Assembly (NCBI GenBank): GCA_017860085.1
Contig: JAFNAJ010000079.1
Span: 1 to 8,995 of the forward strand
DNA from: Acidobacteriota bacterium
GTDB lineage: Bacteria > Acidobacteriota > Vicinamibacteria > Vicinamibacterales > JAFNAJ01
Direction of reading: 5' to 3'
Length of the DNA stretch: 8,995 nt
Below are positions 1 through 6,826 of the stretch, in pieces. Made by a program: the position numbers and the translations under genes. Position 1 is the stretch's first letter, and every line of letters starts with the position of its first letter. A model generated the notes under the pieces. The model saw only the letters and a list, made by a program, of their open reading frames with translations, was not told where the DNA came from and searched no databases.

Positions 1-422
1 GCGATGACCGACGCCGGCAATGTGGGCACCGCGATGGCATCGCGCAGGTCGAGCAGCAGGTCGAGCCGGTCGGCCCTCAGCGCCCGGGCGCGCTGCTGCT
101 GCAGCTCGACTCCCATGATTTCCAGCTGCTCGCGCAGCCGCTCGTTGTCGCGCGCGACGTTCGTCAGCGAAACGTAGCGAGACCACGCACCGCCGACCCC
201 GTTGATGACGAAGGCGCTCGCCCGCTGCACCTCGGACACGGCGGCGAAGACCACGGCTCTGAAGACCGAGGTGCCCGAAGGGGTCGTGACCTGCGCGGAG
301 ATGAGCACGAGCTGCGCGAGCACGACGAGCATGAACAGCAGCCCGGTGCGCCGCCGGATCTCGAGCACGGGACCGGCACCGGGGCCACGGGGAACGGCCC
401 GGTGCGACTCAATCGATGGCAA
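1..422 (-). CDS. mreC: MreC, rod shape-determining protein (N-terminal part; gene runs off the left edge)
   Basis: MreC is a bitopic inner-membrane protein whose periplasmic part helps organise the elongation machinery (MreB, MreD, RodA, PBP2). About 140 residues are present, roughly half of a usual MreC. The frame shows a basic stretch EIRRRTG (residues 21-27), a membrane segment at about 27-45 (LLFMLVVLAQLVLISAQ), then the NVARDNERLREQLE heptad-rich region at about 88-125, matching MreC's dimerising coiled coil. Identity rests on this topology and on lying directly after mreB. The start is uncertain. A TTG at 422 lies inside the end of mreB, 4 nt after GAGG (427-430), giving a 14-nt overlap. 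A GTG at 368 (VLEIRRR) would fit the family's usual short N-terminus but has no visible ribosome-binding site. The C-terminal beta domains are outside the window. Confidence 0.88.
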   Translation of the reverse strand, partial: MPSIESHRAVPRGPGAGPVLEIRRRTGLLFMLVVLAQLVLISAQVTTPSGTSVFRAVVFAAVSEVQRASAFVINGVGGAWSRYVSLTNVARDNERLREQLEIMGVELQQQRARALRADRLDLLLDLRDAIAVPTLPASVI

Positions 423-1434
423 TCTTCCTCAACAGGTTGAAGTCCGACAGCATCTTGCCGGCCCCGAGGACGACCGACGAGAGCGGGTCCTCGGCCATCG
501 CCACGGGCAGCCCCGTCTCCTCGCGCAGACGCTTGTCGAGATTCTTGAGCAGCGAGCCGCCGCCCGTGAGCACGATGCCGCGGTCCACGATGTCGGCGGC
601 CAGTTCGGGGGGTGTACGCTCGAGGGCCACGCGCACGGCGTCGACGATGACGTTGACCGTCTCGGCCAGCGCGTCCCGCACCTCTTCGTCGCTGATCGTG
701 ATCGTCTTCGGCACGCCCTCGATGAGGTGACGTCCCTTGATCTCCATGGAGATCCGCTCGTCGAGCGGGTAGGCCGACCCCAGCTCGATCTTGATCTGCT
801 CGGCCGTCCGCTCACCGATGAGCAGGTTGTACGTGCGCTTGATGTACTGGATGATCGCCTCGTCCATCTCGTTGCCGGCGACCCGCACCGCCTTGCTGTA
901 GACGATGCCGGCCAGCGAGATGACGGCGATGTCGGTGGTGCCGCCGCCGACGTCGACGATCATGTTGCCCGACGGCTCGGTGATCGGCATGCCGGCGCCG
1001 ATCGCGGCGGCCATGGCCTCTTCGACCAGGTGCACCTCGCTCGCCTTGGCGCGGTAGGCGCTGTCCTTGACGGCCCGTTTCTCCACCTGGGTGATCTCGG
1101 AGGGCACGCCAATCACGATGCGGGGCCGGACCCACACGTTGCGGTTGTGAGCCTTCTTGATGAAGTAGGCCAGCATCTTCTCGGTGACGTCGAAGTCGGC
1201 GATGACGCCGTCTTTCATCGGCTTGATGGCGACGATGTTGCCGGGCGTCCGCCCGAGCATCTCCTTGGCGTCGCGACCGACGGCCTCGATGCGGCCGTTC
1301 ACCTTGTTGATGGCGACGATCGACGGCTCGTTGAGCACGATGCCCTTGCCGCGCGCGAAGACGCAGGTGTTGGCCGTGCCGAGGTCGATCGCCAGGTCAC
1401 TCGAGAACACAGAAAACAGCGACCGCGGATTCAA
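409..1434 (-). CDS. mreB: MreB, actin-like rod shape-determining protein
   Basis: MreB is a bacterial actin that forms membrane-associated filaments and directs lateral cell-wall synthesis. The 341-residue product is full length (E. coli MreB is 347) and begins in the typical way, NPRSLFSVFSSDLAIDLG. The actin-fold signatures are intact: phosphate-1 loop DLGTANT (17-23), connect-1 region EEAMAAAIGAG (138-148), phosphate-2 loop DVGGGTTDIAV (161-171) and adenosine motif GIVLTGGGSLL (286-296). In most MreBs I recall, the connect-1 motif reads EEP; here it is EEA, a mild variation. The start is TTG at 1434, preceded by GGAGA (1442-1446) with a 7-nt spacer. This TTG overlaps the stop codon of the upstream cyclase gene (TTGA), which implies translational coupling. 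mreC follows with an overlapping start. Confidence 0.97.
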   Translation of the reverse strand: MNPRSLFSVFSSDLAIDLGTANTCVFARGKGIVLNEPSIVAINKVNGRIEAVGRDAKEMLGRTPGNIVAIKPMKDGVIADFDVTEKMLAYFIKKAHNRNVWVRPRIVIGVPSEITQVEKRAVKDSAYRAKASEVHLVEEAMAAAIGAGMPITEPSGNMIVDVGGGTTDIAVISLAGIVYSKAVRVAGNEMDEAIIQYIKRTYNLLIGERTAEQIKIELGSAYPLDERISMEIKGRHLIEGVPKTITISDEEVRDALAETVNVIVDAVRVALERTPPELAADIVDRGIVLTGGGSLLKNLDKRLREETGLPVAMAEDPLSSVVLGAGKMLSDFNLLRKIAID

Positions 1435-2609
1435 CGTGTTGTCTCCAGTCTCGCCCGCGGACCGCCGCTGGACCGAACGGACGGGGCAACGTAGATGGCA
1501 TTCTTCCCGCTCGACTTCACCCGATACATCGCGGAGTCGGCCGCCTGCAGCAGGCGCGTGCCGCTCCCGTCGCCGCCGACGAGCGTGGCCACGCCGATCG
1601 ACACCGTGAGGCGCAGCCGCAGGCCGTCGCGGCTCAGGAACGTGCGGGTCGCCACGCGCTCCCTGACTCGGGTCGCCACGGCGCGACCGCCGGCCTCGTC
1701 TGTGTCGGGCAGGACGAGCGCAAACTCGTCACCGCCGTACCGGACCGCCACGTCGCTCTCGCGCAGCGACCGTCTCAGAACCCTCGCGACTTCCACCAGG
1801 GTGCGGCTGCCGGCCAGGTGCCCGTGGGCATCGTTCACCCGTTTGAAGTCGTCGAGATCGACGAACAGCACCGAGAGCGGCCGGCCGGTGCGCTGCGCCC
1901 GCTTGGATTCCCGGCGGAGCACCTCGGCCAGAAACCGCGCGTTGTACAGCCCGGTGAGGTCGTCGGTCACCGACAGCGCCTCGGCGCGCTCGATGCGTAG
2001 CGCACTGTCGAGCACCAGGGTCAAGGATTCGAGCCGTGCGCGCACGGCCTCGCACGCGTCGTCCACGTGCTCGGGCCTGCGGGCCACCGCCCTGGATGCA
2101 AGCCCCACCAGTGCGGCGCTGGTCCGCCCCCGGCACTGCAAGGCCACGCCGAGGCCAGCGCCCCGAGGCCCCGCCGGCACGCCGTCTGAGAGACGCGGGA
2201 GCAGCAGGTCGTCGCCCGAACGCAGCACCCGTGACGCCAGCGCGCGGACTATGGTCAGGTGCGAGTCGGGCAAGCCTCGCTCAGCGAGCAGTCGCGGACG
2301 CCCCACCCACTGGTCCACCAGGATGGCCCACGAGGCGAGCGGCGCCTGGCGGGTGATGGCGGCAACCATGAGATCGGCCACTTCGTGGGGGTCCGTCGAC
2401 TGGAGGGCGGCGCGCAGGAGGGTGTCGTCCGAGGCTGAACGGCGGCCGCGCGCGGGCGCTCGACGGGCCAGGCGCCGCAGGCACGACGGCAGACTGGCCT
2501 GGCGCGACGCGCCCTGTCGACGCGGCGACAGCCGTCCCGAGCCGGCGACGCTTCGGTCGGCCGCCGCCTTGGCGCCTGCCCGGCGCCCAGAACGTCTCGT
2601 TGGAGGCAC
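1431..2609 (-). CDS. Diguanylate cyclase with N-terminal GAF-like domain, first gene of the mre cluster
   Basis: The product (392 residues from the chosen start) should make cyclic di-GMP from two GTP. The GGDEF domain fills about residues 210-375: DLTGLYN (217-223), the metal and substrate region FVDLDDFKRVNDAHGH (249-264), the signature RYGGDEF (290-296), and the inhibitory I-site RESD (283-286) five residues before GGDEF, so product feedback is likely. The usual GHxxGD is GHLAGS here, a loss of one commonly conserved Asp. Residues about 60-205 resemble a GAF-type sensor and are followed by a short helical linker. No membrane segment is seen, so it is probably cytosolic. The frame stays open up to 2990, but that would run into the divergent ppiD gene. 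GTG at 2609 is preferred because GAGGGG (2618-2623) lies 8 nt upstream. The first ~58 residues are very Arg-rich and low in complexity, so the true start could be later. The stop overlaps the mreB start. Confidence 0.88.
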   Translation of the reverse strand: MPPTRRSGRRAGAKAAADRSVAGSGRLSPRRQGASRQASLPSCLRRLARRAPARGRRSASDDTLLRAALQSTDPHEVADLMVAAITRQAPLASWAILVDQWVGRPRLLAERGLPDSHLTIVRALASRVLRSGDDLLLPRLSDGVPAGPRGAGLGVALQCRGRTSAALVGLASRAVARRPEHVDDACEAVRARLESLTLVLDSALRIERAEALSVTDDLTGLYNARFLAEVLRRESKRAQRTGRPLSVLFVDLDDFKRVNDAHGHLAGSRTLVEVARVLRRSLRESDVAVRYGGDEFALVLPDTDEAGGRAVATRVRERVATRTFLSRDGLRLRLTVSIGVATLVGGDGSGTRLLQAADSAMYRVKSSGKNAIYVAPSVRSSGGPRARLETTR

Positions 2610-2617
2610 GATCGGAG

Positions 2618-2623
2618 CCCCTC
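2618..2623 (-). promoter_or_regulatory. Ribosome-binding site that supports the GTG start of the diguanylate cyclase
   Basis: On the minus strand GAGGGG is followed by 8 nt and then GTG (2609-2607). No other ATG, GTG or TTG between this point and the sensor domain has a comparable site, which is why this start was chosen over the longer open frame. The match to the anti-Shine-Dalgarno consensus is only partial. Confidence 0.5.
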
Positions 2624-2662
2624 GAAATTCAGTGTTCCCGCGAGGACCGGCCCCGGCGCGAG

Positions 2663-2687
2663 CGGGAACGGCACCCTGCCGCTCCCG
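2663..2687. repeat. Hairpin in the leader of the diguanylate cyclase gene
   Basis: Two 11-nt arms (2663-2673 and 2677-2687) pair with a single A/C mismatch around a CCC loop. In a leftward transcript this would lie 54-78 nt ahead of the GTG start, where it could affect translation or stability. No T-tract follows on either strand, so it is not a typical terminator. GC-rich DNA makes such stems fairly common; no function is claimed. Confidence 0.4.
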
Positions 2688-2813
2688 ACGGGCAGGCGCT
2701 ACCCGGCCGCGCTCCCGCCCGCCGGCCCCGGCGCCGCCCACGCGGGGACGTCGCCAGTTCTTATCGGCCGACAGGCGCGCGTTCCACACGCCCGGATGTC
2801 GTGCCTTCCCGCC

Positions 2814-2868
2814 CACGATATCACACCGAAGCGCTTGCCATGCACGGAAGGTGCCAGCTAATATCGTG
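2814..2868. repeat. 8-bp inverted repeat flanking the ppiD promoter (possible operator)
   Basis: CACGATAT (2814-2821) and its exact complement ATATCGTG (2861-2868) are separated by 39 nt. The right arm overlaps the -10 element and the left arm lies upstream of the -35. Centre-to-centre distance is 47 bp, about 4.5 helical turns. It might bind a regulator, but an 8-bp match in so short a stretch can occur by chance. Confidence 0.25.
2835..2864 (+). promoter_or_regulatory. Sigma70-like promoter for ppiD
   Basis: TTGCCA (2835-2840) resembles the -35 hexamer and TAATAT (2859-2864) the -10 hexamer, with an 18-nt spacer (17 nt if CTAATA is taken). It is the AT-richest stretch in a GC-rich spacer and predicts a start near 2871, giving a leader of about 43 nt before the ATG at 2914. 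Confidence 0.55.
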
Positions 2869-2913
2869 TCTTTGCCTGACCCTTGGACGGGCACGAAGGG
2901 ACGCTGAACCGCC

Positions 2914-4842
2914 ATGACCATGCTCGATCGCATGCGCCGCCACCGCAACTGGCTCAAGTGGAGCCTTGCCCTGGTGGTGCTCGCCTTCATCTTCTTCTAC
3001 GTGCCCGACTTCCTGGGTTCGCCGGGCTCCCAGTCCGACCAGCAGGGTCCACGCCAGATGCTGGCGGAAGTCGATGGCCACGCCATCACGCTGGACCAGT
3101 ACCAGCGCGCGTACTTCGCGCAGGTGCAGGCATACCGCAACGCGTACGGGGCGAACGTCAACGAACAGCTGCTGAAGCAGCTCGGTATCGGCCAGCAGAT
3201 CCTCCAGCAGCTCGTGGACGAGCAGGCGGCGCTGGCCGAGGCGCGTCGCCTGGGACTGTCGGCCACCGACACCGAGGTGCGCGAGCGGATCGTTCGCCTG
3301 CCGGCGTTCCAGGAGAACGGCCAGTTCATCGGCGAGCAGCGCTATCGGCAGCTGCTGCAGATGGGCAACCCGCCGGTGGCGCCGGCTGAGTTCGAGGAGA
3401 ACGTGCGCCGGGGCATCCTGCTCGAGAAGCTGCGAATGGCCGTCACCGACTGGATGACGGTGAGCGATGCCGACGTGGAGCGCGAGTTCCGCCGACGCAA
3501 CGAGAAGGTCAAGCTGCAGGTCGTGGCGCTGCCCGCGGACCGCTTCCGCGAGGGCATCGTGCCAGCCGACGCCGAGCTGGCCACGTACTTCGAGTCGCGC
3601 AAGGAGGACTTCCGGATTGGCGAGAAGCGCAAGATCCGCTTCATCCCCATCGACGTCCAGGCCCTCCGCGAGCGCGTCGCCGTGTCCCAGGCCGACATCG
3701 AGCGCTCGTACAACGACAACCTCGACCAGTACACGACGCCCGCGCAGATCCGGGCCAGCCACATCCTCCTGAAGACCGAGGGCAAGGACGAGGCGGTGGT
3801 GCGCGCTCAGGCCGAGAAGATCCTCGCCGAGGCCAGGTCGGGTGGCGATTTTGCGGCCCTGGCCAAGCAGTATTCGGAAGACGAGGGGAGCAAGGAGAAC
3901 GGCGGCGACCTCGACTTCTTCGGACAGGGACGCATGGTGCCCGAGTTCGAGAAGGTGGCGTTTGCGCTCGAGCCGGGCGCCTTGAGCGACCTGGTCAAGA
4001 CACAGTACGGGTTTCACATCATCAAGGTGACCGACAAGCGCGCGGCCTCGGAGCGGCCCCTGGCGGAGGTCCGCGACCAGATCACCGAGCAGATCAAGTG
4101 GGAGCGGGCGCAGCAGCAGGCCTCGGACATCGCGGCCGCGCTGGCCGCCGAGATCAAGTCGCCGGCGGACATGGAAAAGGCCGCCGGCCCTCGCGGCCTG
4201 ACGGTGAAGGAATCGGGGTTCTTCCTTCGCGACGAGCCGATTGCGGGCCTGGGCCCGTCGCCCGAAGTGGCGGCGGAGGCCTTCACGCTGAAGGAGGGCG
4301 ACGTCAGCCCGGCCATCCGCAGCGCGCAGGGCTACGCCGTCATCAGCGTCAGCGGTACGGAGGCGTCCAGACTGCCCACGCTCGATCAGGTCAAGGACCA
4401 GGTGCGCGAGGCGGTGGTGCGGCAGAAGGCCCTCGAGGCGGCGCGTGCGAGTGCCGGGACGCTGGTCGCGGCCCTGAAGGCGGCCCCGGACTTCGCTGCC
4501 GCGGCCAAGCAGGCGGGATTCGAGGCAAAGACGACCGAGTTGATTGCGCGCGGCACGGCCCTCCCTGACGTGGGCGTGAGCCAGGCGGTCGAGGCTGTGG
4601 CGTTCTCGCTCCCGGCCGGAAGCGTGAGCGATCCCATCGCCGCCGAGACGGCCGCCGTCATTGTCAAGGTGGACGAGCGGCGCGAGGTGACGAAGGAAGA
4701 GATCGCGGCCGGCGTCCAGACGCTGCGCACCACCCTGCTGAACGAGCGGCGCGGCCGCTTCTTCAGCAGCTACATGGTGAAGGCCAAGCAGCGGATGAAC
4801 ATCCGCATCGATCGCGAGGCCGTCGCGCGACTGTTCACGTAG
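2914..4842 (+). CDS. ppiD: PpiD-like membrane-anchored parvulin-type peptidyl-prolyl isomerase / periplasmic chaperone
   Basis: This 642-residue protein (E. coli PpiD has 623) should be anchored in the inner membrane by one N-terminal helix (about 13-30) and act in the periplasm on proteins leaving the Sec translocon. A SurA-type N-terminal chaperone region spans about 48-270. The parvulin domain lies at about 278-374, with ASHILL (281-286), the GGDLDFFGQG loop (330-339) and YGFHIIKV (365-372). H283 and H368 are the conserved active-site histidines of the family. Two further segments repeat the parvulin C-terminal half at exact 107-residue steps (see findings) but lack the GGDL loop and the histidines, so they are probably structural. 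The start ATG follows an in-frame TGA at 2905. A GAAGGGA at 2895-2901 is 12 nt away, a long spacing, and ATG 2920 is an alternative. The hydrolase gene follows after 48 bp and may be co-transcribed. Confidence 0.9.
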   Translation: MTMLDRMRRHRNWLKWSLALVVLAFIFFYVPDFLGSPGSQSDQQGPRQMLAEVDGHAITLDQYQRAYFAQVQAYRNAYGANVNEQLLKQLGIGQQILQQLVDEQAALAEARRLGLSATDTEVRERIVRLPAFQENGQFIGEQRYRQLLQMGNPPVAPAEFEENVRRGILLEKLRMAVTDWMTVSDADVEREFRRRNEKVKLQVVALPADRFREGIVPADAELATYFESRKEDFRIGEKRKIRFIPIDVQALRERVAVSQADIERSYNDNLDQYTTPAQIRASHILLKTEGKDEAVVRAQAEKILAEARSGGDFAALAKQYSEDEGSKENGGDLDFFGQGRMVPEFEKVAFALEPGALSDLVKTQYGFHIIKVTDKRAASERPLAEVRDQITEQIKWERAQQQASDIAAALAAEIKSPADMEKAAGPRGLTVKESGFFLRDEPIAGLGPSPEVAAEAFTLKEGDVSPAIRSAQGYAVISVSGTEASRLPTLDQVKDQVREAVVRQKALEAARASAGTLVAALKAAPDFAAAAKQAGFEAKTTELIARGTALPDVGVSQAVEAVAFSLPAGSVSDPIAAETAAVIVKVDERREVTKEEIAAGVQTLRTTLLNERRGRFFSSYMVKAKQRMNIRIDREAVARLFT

Positions 4843-4890
4843 TGCCCGGTGTGCGGGGCTCGCATCTCAGCGGCCCGTGCGGGAGTTGAC

Positions 4891-6816
4891 ATGATTCGCC
4901 CGCCAGCCTCCCGTCCCCTGCGCGTCGCGGCGGTCGTCGCGGTCGGGCTCGCGGCCGTCCTGTCGGCCCAGCAGGCCGCCCCGACGTCCGGGCTCGATTA
5001 CGTCCGCGAGCACTACACGAAATACGAGTTCAGGATTCCCGCGCGCGACGGCGTGAAGCTGTTCACGTCTGTCTACGTCCCCAAGACGTGCGACACGCCG
5101 TATCCAATCCTGCTGACCCGCACGCCCTACTCGGTGTCGCCGTACGGCGTCGACCAGTCGCGCGAGAGCCTCGGCCCGTCCGAGCACGTGATGAAGGATG
5201 GGTTCATCATCGCCTATCAGGACGTGCGTGGCCGGTACATGTCGGATGGCGAGTGGATCGAGGTGCGTCCGCACAACCCCGCGAAGGCGGCGAAGACCGA
5301 CACTGACGAGAGCACCGACACGTGGGACACGGTGGACTGGCTGGTCAAGCACGTGCCGTGCAACAACGGTCGCGTGGGCATGTGGGGCGTCTCGTACGGA
5401 GGCTTCTACGTGTCGGCCGGCATGATCGACGCGCACCCGGCGCTGGTTGCGGTTTCGCCCCAGGCGCCGGTCACCGACTACTTCCTGGGCGACGACTCGT
5501 TCCACAACGGCGCGTTCATGCTGGCGGCGAACTTCGGGTTCTACACGGCGTTCAAGCCCCGGACCGGGGAGCCCGCGCCGCCAGACCCTCGCATCCCGTT
5601 CGCCTACGGTACGCCCGACGGGTACGAGTTCTACCTCGCGCTCGGTCCCTTGTGGGACGGGGCCGAGCGGTTCGCGCTCAACGCCAACCCGCACTGGCGC
5701 ATCAACCTCGAGCACACCACGTACGACGACTTCTGGAAAGCGCGATCCATCTGGCGCCACTTCCGCAACGTCACCCCGGCGGTGCTCACCGTGGGTGGGT
5801 GGTTCGATGCGGAGGACCTCGCGGGCCCGCTGCGCACCTACAGGACGCTGAGAGCCGAGAGCCCCAAGACAGACAACCGGCTGGTGATGGGGCCGTGGAC
5901 GCACGGCAGCTGGTCGCGCGGCGACGGCAGGCGCGTGGGCAACCTCGATTTCGGCCAGCCCACGGCCGCCTACTATCGCGAGCACGTCGAGTTTCCCTTC
6001 TTTGCGCACTACCTGAAGGGCAGGCAGACCCCAGCAGTGCCCGCCGCCTCGATCTTCGAGACCGGCACCAACCGCTGGCGCGGGTTCGACACCTGGCCGC
6101 CAGCGACGACGGCCCGCACCTACTACCTGCGGGCCGATGGCGTGCTCGCACCCGAGGCGCCGCCGGACACGGGCGATGCCTTCGACGCGTACGTGAGCGA
6201 CCCGTCGCGCCCGGTCCCGTATGTCGGGCACGTGCAGATGGGCATGCAGGGCGACTACATGACCGAGGACCAGCGCTTCGCCGCCAAGAGGCCCGACGTG
6301 CTGGTCTATTCGACAGCGCCGCTCGAGGAGGACCTCACGGTGCTCGGACCGATCACGGTGGAGTTGCACGTGTCCACGTCGGGCACCGACGCGGACTTCG
6401 TCGTGAAGGTGATCGACGTCTACCCGAACGACTTCCCGACGGAGGAATGGAAGGGGCCCGACCCACGCCCGGCCAACCATGTCCGCATGGGCGGCTACCA
6501 GCAGTTGGTGCGGGGCGAGCCGTTCAGGGGCAAGTTCCGCAGGAGCTTCGAGCGCCCCGAGCCGTTCGAGCCTAACGCGCCCGACCGCATCCGCTTCGAG
6601 CTGCCCGATGTGGCGCACACCTTCCGGCGCGGCCATCGCCTGATGGTGCAGGTGCAGAGCTCCTGGTTCCCGCTCATCGATCGGAACCCGCAGACCTTCA
6701 CGGACATCCCGCGGGCGCGGTCCCAGGACTTCAGGGCGGCTACGCAGCGCGTCTTCCGATCGCAGGCGCGACCCTCGTCGGTGACGCTGCCGATCGAGGC
6801 CGGTTCGGGCGGCTGA
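4891..6816 (+). CDS. Exported CocE/NonD-family serine hydrolase, likely alpha-amino-acid ester hydrolase type
   Basis: The 641-residue product has a signal peptide (basic start, hydrophobic core about 11-26, likely cleavage near LSA-QQ) and is predicted to be periplasmic or secreted. It has the CocE/NonD (S15-like) layout: alpha/beta hydrolase core, cap, and a C-terminal jelly-roll from about residue 410. The nucleophile is Ser168 in GVSYGG. The acid is Asp306 in GGWFDAED and the base is His338 in GPWTHG. Asp202 (in LGDDSFH), Glu308 and Asp309 match in position the carboxylate cluster that binds the substrate amino group in Xanthomonas and Acetobacter alpha-amino-acid ester hydrolases. Family members cleave esters or amides, including beta-lactam side chains in that subgroup. 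The substrate here is inferred, not shown. The ATG at 4891 has GGGAG (4881-4885) 5 nt upstream; an in-frame GTG at 4849 would place 14 polar residues before the signal peptide. It converges on sppA with a 10-bp gap. Confidence 0.9.
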   Translation: MIRPPASRPLRVAAVVAVGLAAVLSAQQAAPTSGLDYVREHYTKYEFRIPARDGVKLFTSVYVPKTCDTPYPILLTRTPYSVSPYGVDQSRESLGPSEHVMKDGFIIAYQDVRGRYMSDGEWIEVRPHNPAKAAKTDTDESTDTWDTVDWLVKHVPCNNGRVGMWGVSYGGFYVSAGMIDAHPALVAVSPQAPVTDYFLGDDSFHNGAFMLAANFGFYTAFKPRTGEPAPPDPRIPFAYGTPDGYEFYLALGPLWDGAERFALNANPHWRINLEHTTYDDFWKARSIWRHFRNVTPAVLTVGGWFDAEDLAGPLRTYRTLRAESPKTDNRLVMGPWTHGSWSRGDGRRVGNLDFGQPTAAYYREHVEFPFFAHYLKGRQTPAVPAASIFETGTNRWRGFDTWPPATTARTYYLRADGVLAPEAPPDTGDAFDAYVSDPSRPVPYVGHVQMGMQGDYMTEDQRFAAKRPDVLVYSTAPLEEDLTVLGPITVELHVSTSGTDADFVVKVIDVYPNDFPTEEWKGPDPRPANHVRMGGYQQLVRGEPFRGKFRRSFERPEPFEPNAPDRIRFELPDVAHTFRRGHRLMVQVQSSWFPLIDRNPQTFTDIPRARSQDFRAATQRVFRSQARPSSVTLPIEAGSGG

Positions 6817-6822
6817 CGCCCG
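6806..6822. terminator. Possible bidirectional terminator hairpin between the convergent hydrolase and sppA genes
   Basis: CGGGCG (6806-6811) and CGCCCG (6817-6822) form a perfect 6-bp stem around a 5-nt loop that contains the hydrolase stop codon. The position between convergent stop codons suits a shared terminator, but only a weak T-run follows (TCGTTAT), so the call is tentative. Confidence 0.33.
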
Positions 6823-6826
6823 GTCG

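Larger units (their letters stand above)
2610..2913. other. Divergent intergenic region between the cyclase-mreB-mreC operon and ppiD
   Basis: These 304 bp separate two divergent transcription units. They hold the ppiD promoter (2835-2864), an 8-bp inverted repeat around it, a palindrome TCGGCCGA at 2764-2771 and a hairpin at 2663-2687. The minus-strand frame of the cyclase gene stays open across the region, but the translation is Arg/Gly/Ala-rich and looks non-coding. I could not find a convincing minus-strand promoter for the mre operon here. Confidence 0.6.

Noticed and set aside
202..1494. 430-codon plus-strand open frame opposite mreB
   Set aside because: It is rich in Asp, His, Arg and Val, has no recognisable domain, and lies fully antisense to a well-conserved mreB; a typical GC-rich shadow frame.
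1495..2907. 470-codon plus-strand frame opposite the diguanylate cyclase
   Set aside because: Ser/Arg-rich shadow with no domain, extending into the ppiD promoter.
2821..4017. 398-codon minus-strand frame opposite ppiD
   Set aside because: Leu/His/Arg-rich shadow of a gene whose plus-strand product has a clear parvulin domain.
4843..4890. Possible terminator between ppiD and the hydrolase gene
   Set aside because: Only 4-bp stems (for example CCCG-TG-CGGG just before the ribosome-binding site) and no T-tract; co-transcription is at least as likely.
4867..6636. 589-codon minus-strand open frame opposite the CocE/NonD hydrolase
   Set aside because: Composition is repetitive His/Arg/Val/Gly with no family features, while the plus strand carries a signal peptide, catalytic triad and full domain layout.
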